A stretch of DNA of 34,733 nt from a virus. The position numbers and the translations under genes were made by a program. Position 1 is the first letter of the stretch. Each line of letters starts with the position of its first letter. The notes under the pieces were generated by a model. The model worked only from the letters and a program-made list of their open reading frames with translations, made no database searches and had not been told where the DNA came from. Shown piece by piece: positions 15,667-24,126 of this stretch. The stretch is taken from positions 1-34,733 of IMG/VR virus record IMGVR_UViG_3300042564_000465. One strand, given 5' to 3'.

Positions 15667-15703
15667 TAAACATTTTATTTTTTAACTATATAATAAAAAA
15701 AGT

Positions 15704-16315
15704 ATGAACGCACAGGAAGCGATTTTAAAGATCAAAGCATTGTTTGAGGACAATGTTGCGCCTGTTGAGGAAGTGCAAGCTGAAGAAACTAAGGTTGATG
15801 AAACTAAGGTTGAGATGGCTGAATATTCTTTAATGGACGGAACTAAGGTTGAGATTTCAGCTTTAGAAATTGGCGGTTCTGTTACTATCGAAGGTCAACC
15901 TGCACCTGCTGGTGATCACGAATTAATGGACGGCACAGAAATTACTTTAGACGAAAACGGCATTATCGTAGAAATCGAAAGTAAGCAAGTAGAAGCTGCA
16001 CCCGAAGTAGACACAGAGGTAGAAGCTAAAAAAGAAGAAGACAAAAAGATAGCTGAAATGGCTGAACAATTTGAAGCAAAAATTGCTGAATTGATCGAAG
16101 CTAAGAATGCATCTGATTTAAAAGTTTTGGAATTAGAATCTAAGGTTAAGCAAGGATTTGCACAAGTAGCTGAATTAATCGAAGCACTTTCAAATACACC
16201 AAGCGAAGATCCTATTCAAAGACCAAACGCATTTAGTTCTTTTGTTAAAACAAATGATATTAAAGAAGCGAGATTACAAAAATTTAGAAACGCAATTTTA
16301 AACACTAAAAATTAA
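15704..16315 (+). CDS. Capsid scaffold-like protein (203 aa)
   Basis: The 203-residue acidic protein lies between protease and major capsid genes. It starts with an amphipathic helix (AQEAILKIKALFEDN). A duplicated beta unit follows, SLMDGTKVEISALEIGG and ELMDGTEITLDENG, and then a long coiled coil (about 105-165). These features match scaffolds that are cleaved by the XkdF-like protease. A 15-bp tandem duplication (15785-15814) encodes ETKVD-ETKVE. Expected to be absent from mature virions. Confidence 0.8.
   Translation: MNAQEAILKIKALFEDNVAPVEEVQAEETKVDETKVEMAEYSLMDGTKVEISALEIGGSVTIEGQPAPAGDHELMDGTEITLDENGIIVEIESKQVEAAPEVDTEVEAKKEEDKKIAEMAEQFEAKIAELIEAKNASDLKVLELESKVKQGFAQVAELIEALSNTPSEDPIQRPNAFSSFVKTNDIKEARLQKFRNAILNTKN
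15785..15814 (+). repeat. 15-bp tandem duplication in scaffold gene
   Basis: GAAACTAAGGTTGAT (15785-15799) is followed at once by GAAACTAAGGTTGAG (15800-15814), with a further partial copy near 15840 (GGAACTAAGGTTGAG). In-frame expansion of a low-complexity acidic segment. Confidence 0.85.
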
Positions 16316-16320
16316 TAAAA

Positions 16321-17274
16321 ATGGCATTTAACGTAGACGCATTAGCTGCATATACAGAGCAAAACGAAGCCTTATTGGTTACCGATTCTGTATTGGGCGC
16401 AAAGACTGCATCTTTAATCAAGAGCGCAGGAAACGTGATGGTAGGAGTTAAGTCTTCTGAAACTATCAATATTATGGATACAGACGCGATCTTCCAAGCA
16501 GGTGGATCTTGCGGATTTACTGCATCTGGTTCTACTACTTTTACTCAAAGAACAGTAACAGTTGGTAAGATCAAAGTAAACGAGGCTCTTTGTCCTAAAG
16601 ACTTAGAATCTAAGTATTTACAAAAAGCATTACCTACGGGTTCAATGTATGATTCAATTCCTTTCGAGCAAGAATTTGCTGATAAGAAAGCGAAGACAAT
16701 CGCTGCACAATTAGAAACTGCTTTATGGCAAGGTGATACTTCAAGTGTAAACGTAAACTTAAATAAGTTTGACGGATTAGTAAAATTGATTGGTGCTGCT
16801 TCAGGTGTTGTAGCTGCTAACGCTTCTACTTACATTTCAGGTGCGCCTTTAAGCACAATTACTGCTGCTAACGTAATCAGTATTTTTGATGGCGTTTATG
16901 CTGCTATTCCTGCACAAGTTGTAGCTGCTGACGATATGACTATCTTTGTAGGTCAAGACGTTTTCAGAACTTACACAATTGCTTTAAAGAACGCTAACCA
17001 ATTCCATTATTCAATCGATGTTAAAGCTGATAGCGAGTTCGTATTGCCTGGTACTATGATCAAAGTTATTGCTCTTGCAGGATTGAATGGAACTAACAAA
17101 ATTTACGCTGCTCGTTTAAGCAACTTCTTCTTAGGTACAGACTTATTGAACGAAGAAGAAAAGTTTGAAATTTTCTATGCAAAAGAAGCTGATCAAGTTC
17201 GTTTTGTATCTGAATTCAAAATGGGTGTAAACTTTGCTTTCCCTGATGAGATCGTTAAGTTTATCTTAGCATAA
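16321..17274 (+). CDS. Major capsid protein (317 aa)
   Basis: The 317-residue protein follows the scaffold by 5 nt and is followed by a strong terminator, the usual setting of a major capsid gene. It starts MAFNVDALAAYTEQNEALL and includes KVNEALCPKDLESKYLQKAL near 94-113. A helix near 116-140 (IPFEQEFADKKAKTIAAQLE) resembles the spine helix of HK97-like folds in Bacteroidota phages. Codon choice is regular with many GTA/GCT/GAA codons, fitting high expression. The N-terminus lacks an obvious cleavable delta domain, so cleavage by the protease may mainly target the scaffold. Confidence 0.85.
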   Translation: MAFNVDALAAYTEQNEALLVTDSVLGAKTASLIKSAGNVMVGVKSSETINIMDTDAIFQAGGSCGFTASGSTTFTQRTVTVGKIKVNEALCPKDLESKYLQKALPTGSMYDSIPFEQEFADKKAKTIAAQLETALWQGDTSSVNVNLNKFDGLVKLIGAASGVVAANASTYISGAPLSTITAANVISIFDGVYAAIPAQVVAADDMTIFVGQDVFRTYTIALKNANQFHYSIDVKADSEFVLPGTMIKVIALAGLNGTNKIYAARLSNFFLGTDLLNEEEKFEIFYAKEADQVRFVSEFKMGVNFAFPDEIVKFILA

Positions 17275-17278
17275 TTAT

Positions 17279-17300
17279 AAGGGGGTGAAATATCCCCCTT
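17279..17300 (+). terminator. Rho-independent terminator after major capsid gene
   Basis: AAGGGGG (17279-17285) pairs with CCCCCTT (17294-17300) across an 8-nt loop, followed by a short T-rich stretch (TATTTT). It starts five bases after the capsid stop. The T-tract is interrupted by A, so it may be leaky and let downstream head and tail genes be read at reduced level. Confidence 0.75.
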
Positions 17301-17328
17301 TATTTTAAAAATATTAAATTAATTAACA

Positions 17329-17850
17329 ATGGCGTGCGCATTAACACAAGGATACACTTTAGACTGCCGTGATAGTTTAGGTGGAATCGTTGAGGTTTAT
17401 TTTACTGAAGCTGCAAACGTAACTACTTCAACTGAAGCAAGCGGTGTAATTACTGCATTGACTAAGGCGACGGGTAAGCGTTTTTGGAAATATGCTTTAG
17501 TGAAGGATACTTCAATGTTCAACCAAACAATGACTGCTTCTGTTGCAAACGGGACGGTATTCTATGGTCAGGAACTACAAATAGTTTTAAATAAACTACA
17601 AACAAATACAAGAAATGAGTTACTTTTGTTAGCACAAAATAGCTTAGTTGCGGTTGTAAAAGATAGCAATGGCTTGTATTGGTACTTAGGAAAAACACGC
17701 GGTATCGATTTGACTGCAAACGCAGCTTCAACAGGTACGGCGCAAGGGGATAGAAGTGGTTTCACTTTAACATTCACAGGTTCTGAACCTGAATTAGCAC
17801 CAAGCGTTAACCAATCAGTTTATTCTGCTTTGGAAACTCCTGGTTCATAA
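17329..17850 (+). CDS. Structural protein, probable tail tube (173 aa)
   Basis: The 173-residue beta-rich protein starts MACALTQGYTLDCRDSLGGI. Its C-terminal part has TAQGDRSGFTLTFTGSEPELAP, a pattern like the closing strands of siphophage tail tube proteins. It is isolated between two terminators (17279-17300 and 17878-17909), consistent with a highly expressed, separately controlled virion protein. Tail tube is preferred because no other tail tube candidate is seen; a head decoration protein is the alternative. Confidence 0.55.
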   Translation: MACALTQGYTLDCRDSLGGIVEVYFTEAANVTTSTEASGVITALTKATGKRFWKYALVKDTSMFNQTMTASVANGTVFYGQELQIVLNKLQTNTRNELLLLAQNSLVAVVKDSNGLYWYLGKTRGIDLTANAASTGTAQGDRSGFTLTFTGSEPELAPSVNQSVYSALETPGS

Positions 17851-17877
17851 GTTTGTTTTCATAGGTTTATAGGTTTG

Positions 17878-17909
17878 CCGCCGTTCCTTAATTGGTTCGG
17901 CGGTTTTTT
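17878..17909 (+). terminator. Rho-independent terminator
   Basis: CCGCCG (17878-17883) pairs with CGGCGG (17898-17903), with an inner CC/GG pairing past a TT/TT mismatch, followed by six T residues (17904-17909). It lies 27 nt after the tail-tube-like gene. Confidence 0.8.
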
Positions 17910-17953
17910 ATTGCGTGATCTGCAACAAATTACTATTTTAGCTATTTAGTTAT

Positions 17954-18328
17954 ATGATCAGGCTAACAAAGGGACAAACCCAAAATATTATTTTGACATT
18001 AACTGAAAAGCAGCTATTAACTAATCCTAACTATTTATTTATCTTCACAAATAGAAGTGCAAATACAGAGGTTAAGTTTGTTAAGTTAAACGCTACTGAT
18101 ACAAGTGAATACAAGGATAGATACAATGAGTTTAGTATTGTTACAAATACATACTTTAGCACGTCCCTAAATGGTCAATACGATTATGATGTTTACGAAC
18201 AGGCAAGCACTACGAATACTAACCCAACAGGATTGAATAAGATCGAAACAGGGATTATGGATTTAGTAGGTACGCCTTTTGAGTTTACAGAGTATTCAAC
18301 AACAGATACATACAAAATAAGACAATAA
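17954..18328 (+). CDS. Conserved virion-associated protein (124 aa)
   Basis: The 124-residue protein is beta-rich: LTKGQTQNIILTLTEKQLL near the start, YLFIFTNRS, then RYNEFSIVTN and GQYDYDVYEQAST. I recall this arrangement in Bacteroidota phages beside capsid or portal genes, where it is annotated only as a conserved protein. The fold looks like an Ig- or jelly-roll-like sandwich. It is coupled to the portal by TAATG. A head decoration or joining role is possible. Confidence 0.65.
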   Translation: MIRLTKGQTQNIILTLTEKQLLTNPNYLFIFTNRSANTEVKFVKLNATDTSEYKDRYNEFSIVTNTYFSTSLNGQYDYDVYEQASTTNTNPTGLNKIETGIMDLVGTPFEFTEYSTTDTYKIRQ

Positions 18329-20127
18329 TGGATTTAAGAGTATTAACATTTGCAGAAGCCAAGCAGCCTGAATTTAAAGAAAAGAAGGGTGAAGGATATA
18401 TTCAGTATGGCGACCGCAACGACTACCCAAACTATTTGGTAGATCTTTTTAATAAGTCAGCCAAGCATAATGCTATTGTTAAAAGCAAAGTACATTATAT
18501 AACTGCAAATGGTTGGACGGGAAGTCCTGAAGCTGAAACATTTATTCAGAAAGTGAATAGAATGGAAAGCCTTGAAGAACTAACCCGCAAAGTTTCCTTA
18601 GATGCTGAATTATTTGGTGGATATTATTTAGAAATCATTTGGTCGGTTACTAAGCAATTGGCTGAAATATGGCATTGTGATTATACAAAGATCCGTACTA
18701 ACAAAGACAATACACAATTTTGGCATAAAGAAGAATGGAGTGATAGGAATGAAAAGCCTATGGTTTACGGCGCTTTTAATCCTGCTAATCCTGTTGGCAA
18801 ACAAATATTATATGTAAAAGAATACCGCCCGAATATGGGTTACTATTCTTTGCCTGGTTACTTTGGTGCGCTTAACTATATAGAATCAGATATTGAAATA
18901 TCTAAGCACGTTTTAGGAAACGCACAAACAGGATTCAGCGCGAGCAAATTAATTACCCTTCCTAATGGTGAACCTTCAGATGATGAAAAGCGTAATATCG
19001 AAAAACGTTTCACGAATAGATTTAGCGGATCAGATGGCAAGAAATTTATCTTAGCTTTTGTAAATGATAGCGCAAGAAAACCAATAGTAGACGATTTAGG
19101 AACTTCTGATATTACAAAAGAAGATTTTGGTCGCGTGGATTCTTTGATCCAAACTAATATTTTTAGTGGGCATCAAATTACTACGCCGTCAATCTTTGGT
19201 ATTGCAGAGGCGGGCAAATTAGGAAGCCGTTCCGAAATGAGGGATGGTTACGAAATCTTTAAAAATACCTATGTAAATAGCAAGCAGATGCACCTTGAAG
19301 GCGTATTCAATATGTTGGCTAAATATAGAGGAATTGCAGAACCCGAATTGAGCATAATCCCGACAGAACCGATCGGCTTCGAATTTACTGAAAACCTACT
19401 GAAAGAAATAGCGCCAAAAGAGTGGTTACTTGAAAAGGCTGGGATCGATATGACTAAATACCAACCCGTTGCCCAACAGGCGCAATTTAAGGACGAATTT
19501 AGCGTCTTTTTTGAGTTCGGTGAGGCAAAGAATTGTTTTAACGTTTGGAAGCAAAGAAAGCGCTTTAATGACGATTCAGAGCATCAAATGTTTGCAGAGG
19601 TAAATCAATTACAGGCTAATGTCCTTGACTTAATGGCTAAGGATAAGAGAATTACCCCTGAAGTATTAGCCACTACCCTTGATCAAAGTATTGAAACGAT
19701 CAATCAAGTGATTAATACATTAGTTCAAAATGGATATGTTGAGGTAAATGAATATTCAATAGGCGAAGGATATGATGAAAATATAATTACAGAACATATT
19801 TTAACAGAACCTTTAGGTGATATTTTAGTAAAGATCAAACCGCAAACAAAGGAATTATTAATTAGATATTCCTACGAATGGAAAAAAGAGTTTGGTATTT
19901 CAGATAAAAGTAAAACAAGTACCCCATTAATTGATACAAGCAGACCTTTCTGTAAGTATTTATTAGAGGCGGGGAAAATGTATAGCCGTTCTGAAATAGA
20001 AACAATTAGTGCGCGTTTAGGATATTCTGTATTTGATCGCGGTGGCGGATGGTGGACTGAAGAAGATGGCAATCATTCCCCAAGTTGTAGGCACGAATGG
20101 ATTTCAAACATAGTAACAAGAAAATAG
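18328..20127 (+). CDS. Portal protein with MuF-like C-terminal extension (599 aa)
   Basis: Residues 1 to about 390 form a portal of the PBSX-like type. The start is VLTFAEAKQPEFKEKKGEGY, with YPNYLVDLFNKSAKHNAIV near 33-51, LFGGYYLEIIW near 91-101 and a DFGRVDSLIQTNIFSGHQI wing-helix segment near 266-284. Residues about 415-480 contain a winged-helix-like region (ITPEVLATTLDQSIETINQV and NGYVEVNEYS). The final 70 residues (RPFCKYLLEAGKMYSRSEIE then GGGWW and SPSCRHEW) match the C-terminus of phage Mu gpF-like head morphogenesis proteins. No separate MuF gene is present, so the portal seems to carry it. The portal is the DNA entry channel at one vertex. Confidence 0.85.
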   Translation: MDLRVLTFAEAKQPEFKEKKGEGYIQYGDRNDYPNYLVDLFNKSAKHNAIVKSKVHYITANGWTGSPEAETFIQKVNRMESLEELTRKVSLDAELFGGYYLEIIWSVTKQLAEIWHCDYTKIRTNKDNTQFWHKEEWSDRNEKPMVYGAFNPANPVGKQILYVKEYRPNMGYYSLPGYFGALNYIESDIEISKHVLGNAQTGFSASKLITLPNGEPSDDEKRNIEKRFTNRFSGSDGKKFILAFVNDSARKPIVDDLGTSDITKEDFGRVDSLIQTNIFSGHQITTPSIFGIAEAGKLGSRSEMRDGYEIFKNTYVNSKQMHLEGVFNMLAKYRGIAEPELSIIPTEPIGFEFTENLLKEIAPKEWLLEKAGIDMTKYQPVAQQAQFKDEFSVFFEFGEAKNCFNVWKQRKRFNDDSEHQMFAEVNQLQANVLDLMAKDKRITPEVLATTLDQSIETINQVINTLVQNGYVEVNEYSIGEGYDENIITEHILTEPLGDILVKIKPQTKELLIRYSYEWKKEFGISDKSKTSTPLIDTSRPFCKYLLEAGKMYSRSEIETISARLGYSVFDRGGGWWTEEDGNHSPSCRHEWISNIVTRK

Positions 20128-20128
20128 A

Positions 20129-20722
20129 ATGAGCAAGAATACACTATTCATATCAGTTCAATCAATTAAAGACAGAACGGGATTGCACGCAAACGTAGAC
20201 GAAAAATTAGTTTTGCCTGAAATCAAGACGGCGCAAGATATGTATATTTTGCCCGCATTAGGATCAGCGCTTTATAATGAATTACAAACGGCGGTTGATA
20301 GTAATACATATACAAATTTACAAACGACTTTATTAGATGATTACATAGTAGATTGTTTGATCTATTTTGTAATGTCTGAATTGCCGCAAGGATTATCATA
20401 TCAATTCTATAATAAGGGATTGATCAGAAAGACAGGGGATAATCAAGAAAGTCCTTCTATGCAGGATATGATTGACGTAGCGAATAGGTACAGAGCAAGA
20501 GCAGAATTTTATAAGCAAAGATTGATTAAATATTTAAAACAAAATAATGCTTTATATCCTAATTATCTAAATTTCGGAAGCGGGATTGATTCAATCAAGC
20601 CTGACAACGAAGGTTATTCAGTTTCAATGTGGTTGGGTGATGCTTGTTGTGTTGATGATTACGATGGTAGACACAAAAAAACATTCGAGGAAAGATATCA
20701 GGGTAATATAGGTTGCTGCTAA
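20129..20722 (+). CDS. Head-tail connector/adaptor protein (DUF6712-like)
   Basis: The 197-residue protein starts KNTLFISVQSIKDRTGLHAN and has LPEIKTAQDMYILPALGSAL near 30-49, typical of the DUF6712 head-tail adaptor group. Helices with YFVMSELPQGLSYQFYNKG follow at about 75-93. Its place right after the portal (1-nt gap) and before a tail-terminator-like gene supports a head completion role. The C-terminus is Cys-rich (NIGCC). Confidence 0.7.
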   Translation: MSKNTLFISVQSIKDRTGLHANVDEKLVLPEIKTAQDMYILPALGSALYNELQTAVDSNTYTNLQTTLLDDYIVDCLIYFVMSELPQGLSYQFYNKGLIRKTGDNQESPSMQDMIDVANRYRARAEFYKQRLIKYLKQNNALYPNYLNFGSGIDSIKPDNEGYSVSMWLGDACCVDDYDGRHKKTFEERYQGNIGCC

Positions 20723-20724
20723 AT

Positions 20725-20853
20725 ATGAGTAAACAAGTAACAATTAAAAACCAAACTAAACTTAAAGTTTATTTGGAAAAAGCAAAAAAGAATGACATTA
20801 AACCAAATAGTCAAAGAACTAACAACGATAGGCAACGCCCACGAACAAATTAA
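20725..20853 (+). CDS. Small basic protein (42 aa)
   Basis: A 42-codon frame begins 2 nt after the connector stop and overlaps the next gene by 62 nt. The product is strongly basic (VTIKNQTKLKVYLEKAKKND, ending RQRPRTN). The first half has a plausible coding look, the second half lies in the overlap. I include it as possible rather than certain. Confidence 0.4.
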   Translation: MSKQVTIKNQTKLKVYLEKAKKNDIKPNSQRTNNDRQRPRTN

Positions 20854-21241
20854 TTTTGTTTATTTTGGGGACGTATGGGAACGTTTAAGTAATGGCGAGG
20901 TTACTTATCCTGCAATGTTTTTTACATTGACAGGCGCGAGTTTTGGCGCTAAGGAAATAGCCTATTCTTTTAGTCTTTACTTTATGGATCGTATGCTAAT
21001 GGAAGAAACAAACGAAACAGAAGTTTTATCAGATATGACACAGGTGGCGGGTGATATAGTGGCGCAATTAAGATACCCTGAAGATTATTCAATAGTAACT
21101 TGGACTTTAAACCAAAATCTTCCTGTTACATTTTACACGGAAGAAGATCCTGATTTATTAGCAGGCGTTAAATTAGATATTAGCTTATCACTTCCCTTTA
21201 TTAACAATAGGTGTCAAGTACCTTCAAATTATACTTATTAA
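20792..21241 (+). CDS. Putative tail terminator/completion protein (149 aa)
   Basis: The 149-residue alpha/beta protein has LTTIGNAHEQINFVYFGDVW near 10-29, YPAMFFTLTGAS and YSFSLYFMDRM, and ends with a strand KLDISLSLPFINNRCQVPS. Length, order after the connector and an alpha/beta pattern fit tail terminator proteins that cap the tail tube at its junction with the head. The match to a specific family is from memory and moderate. Confidence 0.6.
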   Translation: MTLNQIVKELTTIGNAHEQINFVYFGDVWERLSNGEVTYPAMFFTLTGASFGAKEIAYSFSLYFMDRMLMEETNETEVLSDMTQVAGDIVAQLRYPEDYSIVTWTLNQNLPVTFYTEEDPDLLAGVKLDISLSLPFINNRCQVPSNYTY

Positions 21242-23394
21242 TGGAATCAAAAAAAATAAACCAATTAGCAACGGAATTAACGCCCGCGCTTGATGATATT
21301 ACAATCATAGGTGATCCAACAACAGGAATTAGTAAAAAGATTACGCTATCGCAAATGGCATCTTTGTTTACGGGAACAGTTGAGGAGTACGCAAACTTTG
21401 CGGCATTCCCTTTAGTTGGTGTTGCTGACACTATTTACATTGCTTTAGATACAAACGTTTTATATCGTTGGAATACAGGGACAAATGCTTACGTTGAATT
21501 GTCGCCTAACATTATCAATTCATTGGTATTTAGTGATGCAAATGGATTTGATGGAAATATTAGTTTAGTTGGTTCAACTGCGACGCTTACAATTACAACC
21601 GCATTAACAACAGGATCAGTTCCTTTTATTGGCGCTTCAGGTGCATTAAGTCAAGACAATGCAAACTTATTTTTTGATGATACCAACAATAGATTGGGTA
21701 TTAATACAAATGCACCAACAACCGCATTAGATGTTTTTGGTTCAGGAATTATTGGAAGATTAAATGGTACTTCAACAAACAATGCTTACTTAGGTTTTGC
21801 AAGTGCAGGTACTAACAAATGGTCAATTGGCAATGTTCAATCCGACCATAGATTTAGGATTTATAATGAAGCAACAACAAGCGAATTAGTTTCAGTTTTA
21901 TCAACAGGCGAATTTGGTATTGGTATTGCAAATCCAACAACAAAGGTACATATTGACGGCGGCGCAAGTGCTTTAATTGCTAATTTAGACGCAAACGTTT
22001 CTGTTGCAAAATCAATTAGTTTCCGTTCAGATAATAGCAATAGAATAAATTTAGAAGTTTCAGGGACAGAATCAGGTTCAAATGCAGGTGCTAACTTTTT
22101 TATTAGACGATATTCAGACGCAGGTGCTTTAATTGATACTCCTTTGACAATTACACGTTCTACAGGGGTTGCAACATTTGGTACAAGTATTGTAATTGGT
22201 TCAGGTTCTTCAGATAATAGTTTAAATATTTATGGTTCTTCAGGCGTTGGATTGCTTATATTTGAAACATCAACAGGTACAAATAAAAGATTAACTTTAA
22301 CACAAACTTCAACAAGTGTAAATTATAATGCAACTTTCGGAAGTGGACCAAATCAACACGTTTTTCAAGTTGGTAATGTAACAAAATTAACAATTGCTGA
22401 TACAACATCTACATTTGCTAATAGTGTTGTATTTGATTTAACAACAACACATACAGGAGTTGCATCGTTTGGTATAGGTGGTCCGACCGCAATTGGAACT
22501 GACGGAACATTAATTATTCCTAAAATAAGATTATACGCTTCTAATCCTGCAAGTATATACCACGATTTAGTTTCGGCGGCTACAAGTAATAGGTCAATAA
22601 CTATTCCCGATGCTTCAGGAACAATGGCTTTAACAAGTAATTTGTCAGCATATTTACCTTTAAGCGGTGGAACTTTAACAGGTACGTTAAACGGAACTGC
22701 TGCTAATTTTGCAGGGAATTTGCTATTAACAAACGTAAACCCAATTATTAGTTTTAATACTACTACAACTGTAGCAACAACTATGTTACAAATTATTGGC
22801 GCACAATATGTTGGTTCAGCGCCATTTAATTCAAATAGAATAGTGGCATTTAATGCTTCAAGCATAACACTTGAAACAAGTTCAGCAGAAAGAATTAAAG
22901 TTACTGAAACAGCAGCAGGTGGTGTAATTTTTAATCATACAGGAGGTTTTGAAACAAGAATACAACAAAATAGTCAAATTAATGCTTTTTATAATGGTGG
23001 TGGTGGTGCAATGTATTTAAATTATCAAGGTAATGGCGGTATTTATGCAGGAACAAGTTTACAAGTTTTATATGCAGGCTCAGATAGAAGAATTAAATCA
23101 GATATTAATAATGTTGAATCAACACTTAATAAAATATTAAATTTAATACCAAGAACTTTTAAATATAAAGATAGACCTGAATTTACTAATTATGGTTTTA
23201 TTGCACAAGAGGTTGAAGAAATAATGCCTGAATTAGTTAGAACAACAGAAGGTATTACAATGTGTAAAGGAGAAGAAATTGAAAATCAAAAAAGCGTTGA
23301 AAGTTATGGTTTAGTTTGGGCTTCTATTTTAGTAAAAGCTATTCAAGAACAACAGAAACAAATTGAAGAATTAAAAACATTAATAAATAAATAA
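21241..23394 (+). CDS. Tail fibre/tip protein with C-terminal S74 intramolecular chaperone
   Basis: The 717-residue protein is a trimeric-fibre type. An N-terminal attachment part (SKKINQLATELTPALDDITIIG) is followed by Ser/Thr/Asn/Gly-rich beta repeats (for example NNRLGINTNAPTTALDVFG and IGIANPTTKVHIDGG). The C-terminal S74 (endosialidase-type) chaperone has SDRRIKSDI at about 614-622, whose Ser614 and Lys619 form the self-cleavage dyad, then YGFIAQEVEEIMPELV and a coiled-coil end. The chaperone drives trimer folding and is then released. The start at 21241 (TAATG overlap) is used; an upstream TTG in frame is not needed. The 3' half is AT-richer than its neighbours, hinting at exchange of the host-recognition end. 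Confidence 0.88.
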   Translation: MESKKINQLATELTPALDDITIIGDPTTGISKKITLSQMASLFTGTVEEYANFAAFPLVGVADTIYIALDTNVLYRWNTGTNAYVELSPNIINSLVFSDANGFDGNISLVGSTATLTITTALTTGSVPFIGASGALSQDNANLFFDDTNNRLGINTNAPTTALDVFGSGIIGRLNGTSTNNAYLGFASAGTNKWSIGNVQSDHRFRIYNEATTSELVSVLSTGEFGIGIANPTTKVHIDGGASALIANLDANVSVAKSISFRSDNSNRINLEVSGTESGSNAGANFFIRRYSDAGALIDTPLTITRSTGVATFGTSIVIGSGSSDNSLNIYGSSGVGLLIFETSTGTNKRLTLTQTSTSVNYNATFGSGPNQHVFQVGNVTKLTIADTTSTFANSVVFDLTTTHTGVASFGIGGPTAIGTDGTLIIPKIRLYASNPASIYHDLVSAATSNRSITIPDASGTMALTSNLSAYLPLSGGTLTGTLNGTAANFAGNLLLTNVNPIISFNTTTTVATTMLQIIGAQYVGSAPFNSNRIVAFNASSITLETSSAERIKVTETAAGGVIFNHTGGFETRIQQNSQINAFYNGGGGAMYLNYQGNGGIYAGTSLQVLYAGSDRRIKSDINNVESTLNKILNLIPRTFKYKDRPEFTNYGFIAQEVEEIMPELVRTTEGITMCKGEEIENQKSVESYGLVWASILVKAIQEQQKQIEELKTLINK

Positions 23395-23801
23395 TGACAA
23401 TATTTTTATCAATAGTATTTTTAGTTCACTTAATTAGTTGGGTTTTATATCAAAAGCACCAATTTAAAGAACGCGACCTTTATGCAACCGATTCGCATAA
23501 TGCCTACGAACACAATAAAAAGTGGCATATTTGGAAGGGTATAAACCATTTGTCAGTCTATGTTTTAGTATGGTCGCTTTATGGATTCTTTTCAATGGTA
23601 TTCTTTGCGACTGCGTTTTGGTTTGGCTTTGACATTCTTTGCAATATAATCGTCCTAAAAAGACCTGCATTTTATGTTGGTCAAACGGCGCAAACAGACC
23701 TATTTATTCGCAAAGTTGCGGATCTTATAAAAATAAAGCCTGAATATGCTTCGGCATTGATTAAAGTATTAATTTTACTTATATTAATAATTTTAAAATA
23801 A
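23394..23801 (+). CDS. Multi-pass membrane protein (135 aa)
   Basis: The 135-residue protein has hydrophobic segments at about 1-20 (FLSIVFLVHLISWVLY), 50-80 (SVYVLVWSLYGFFSMVFFATAFWFGF) and 115-135 (ALIKVLILLILIILK). It overlaps the fibre gene by 1 nt and opens the lysis region. A role in holin function or superinfection exclusion is possible. No family recognised. Confidence 0.6.
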   Translation: MTIFLSIVFLVHLISWVLYQKHQFKERDLYATDSHNAYEHNKKWHIWKGINHLSVYVLVWSLYGFFSMVFFATAFWFGFDILCNIIVLKRPAFYVGQTAQTDLFIRKVADLIKIKPEYASALIKVLILLILIILK

Positions 23802-23805
23802 AACT

Positions 23806-23946
23806 ATGATTACGTTAAACGAACAACAATTAACTGAATTAAACCAATTTTGTCAGGAACTTCCAACAAAATACGGAGTGCCTTTATTACAATGGTTTAA
23901 ACAAATTCAAGACGAACAAAATCCAAAAGAAGAAAAAGAAAATTAA
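23806..23946 (+). CDS. Small hypothetical protein (46 aa)
   Basis: A 46-codon gene between two membrane protein genes, with clean ATG and TAA; the stop directly abuts the next ATG at 23947. The product (MITLNEQQLTELNQFCQELP then WFKQIQDEQNPKEEKEN) is charged and soluble. No function known. Confidence 0.5.
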   Translation: MITLNEQQLTELNQFCQELPTKYGVPLLQWFKQIQDEQNPKEEKEN

Positions 23947-24126
23947 ATGACACAACATAGCGACCAAGCGGATTTTAATTTATTAATTAGCACAATTGGT
24001 GCAATTGTAAGTATTACAACAATTCAACCTGTTGTTACATTGTTGGCAGGTTTGGTCGCTATTGTTTCTGGAATAATGGCAATTCGCTATTATTACAACG
24101 CAACTAAAAAAGTCAAAAATGATTAA
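23947..24126 (+). CDS. Small two-helix membrane protein, holin candidate (59 aa)
   Basis: The 59-residue product has a short polar N-terminus, then a hydrophobic stretch (FNLLISTIGAIVSITTI, about 10-26) and a second (VVTLLAGLVAIVSGIMAI, about 29-46). A basic tail follows (YYYNATKKVKND). Two transmembrane helices, small size and a basic C-terminus match class II holins. It overlaps the next gene by 8 nt. Another holin candidate lies at 25561. Confidence 0.5.
   Translation: MTQHSDQADFNLLISTIGAIVSITTIQPVVTLLAGLVAIVSGIMAIRYYYNATKKVKND

Noticed and set aside
22365-22865. Minus-strand open frame of 166 codons
   Set aside because: It mirrors the Thr/Asn-rich tail fibre repeats, which are low in stop codons on the reverse strand; no recognisable protein features.
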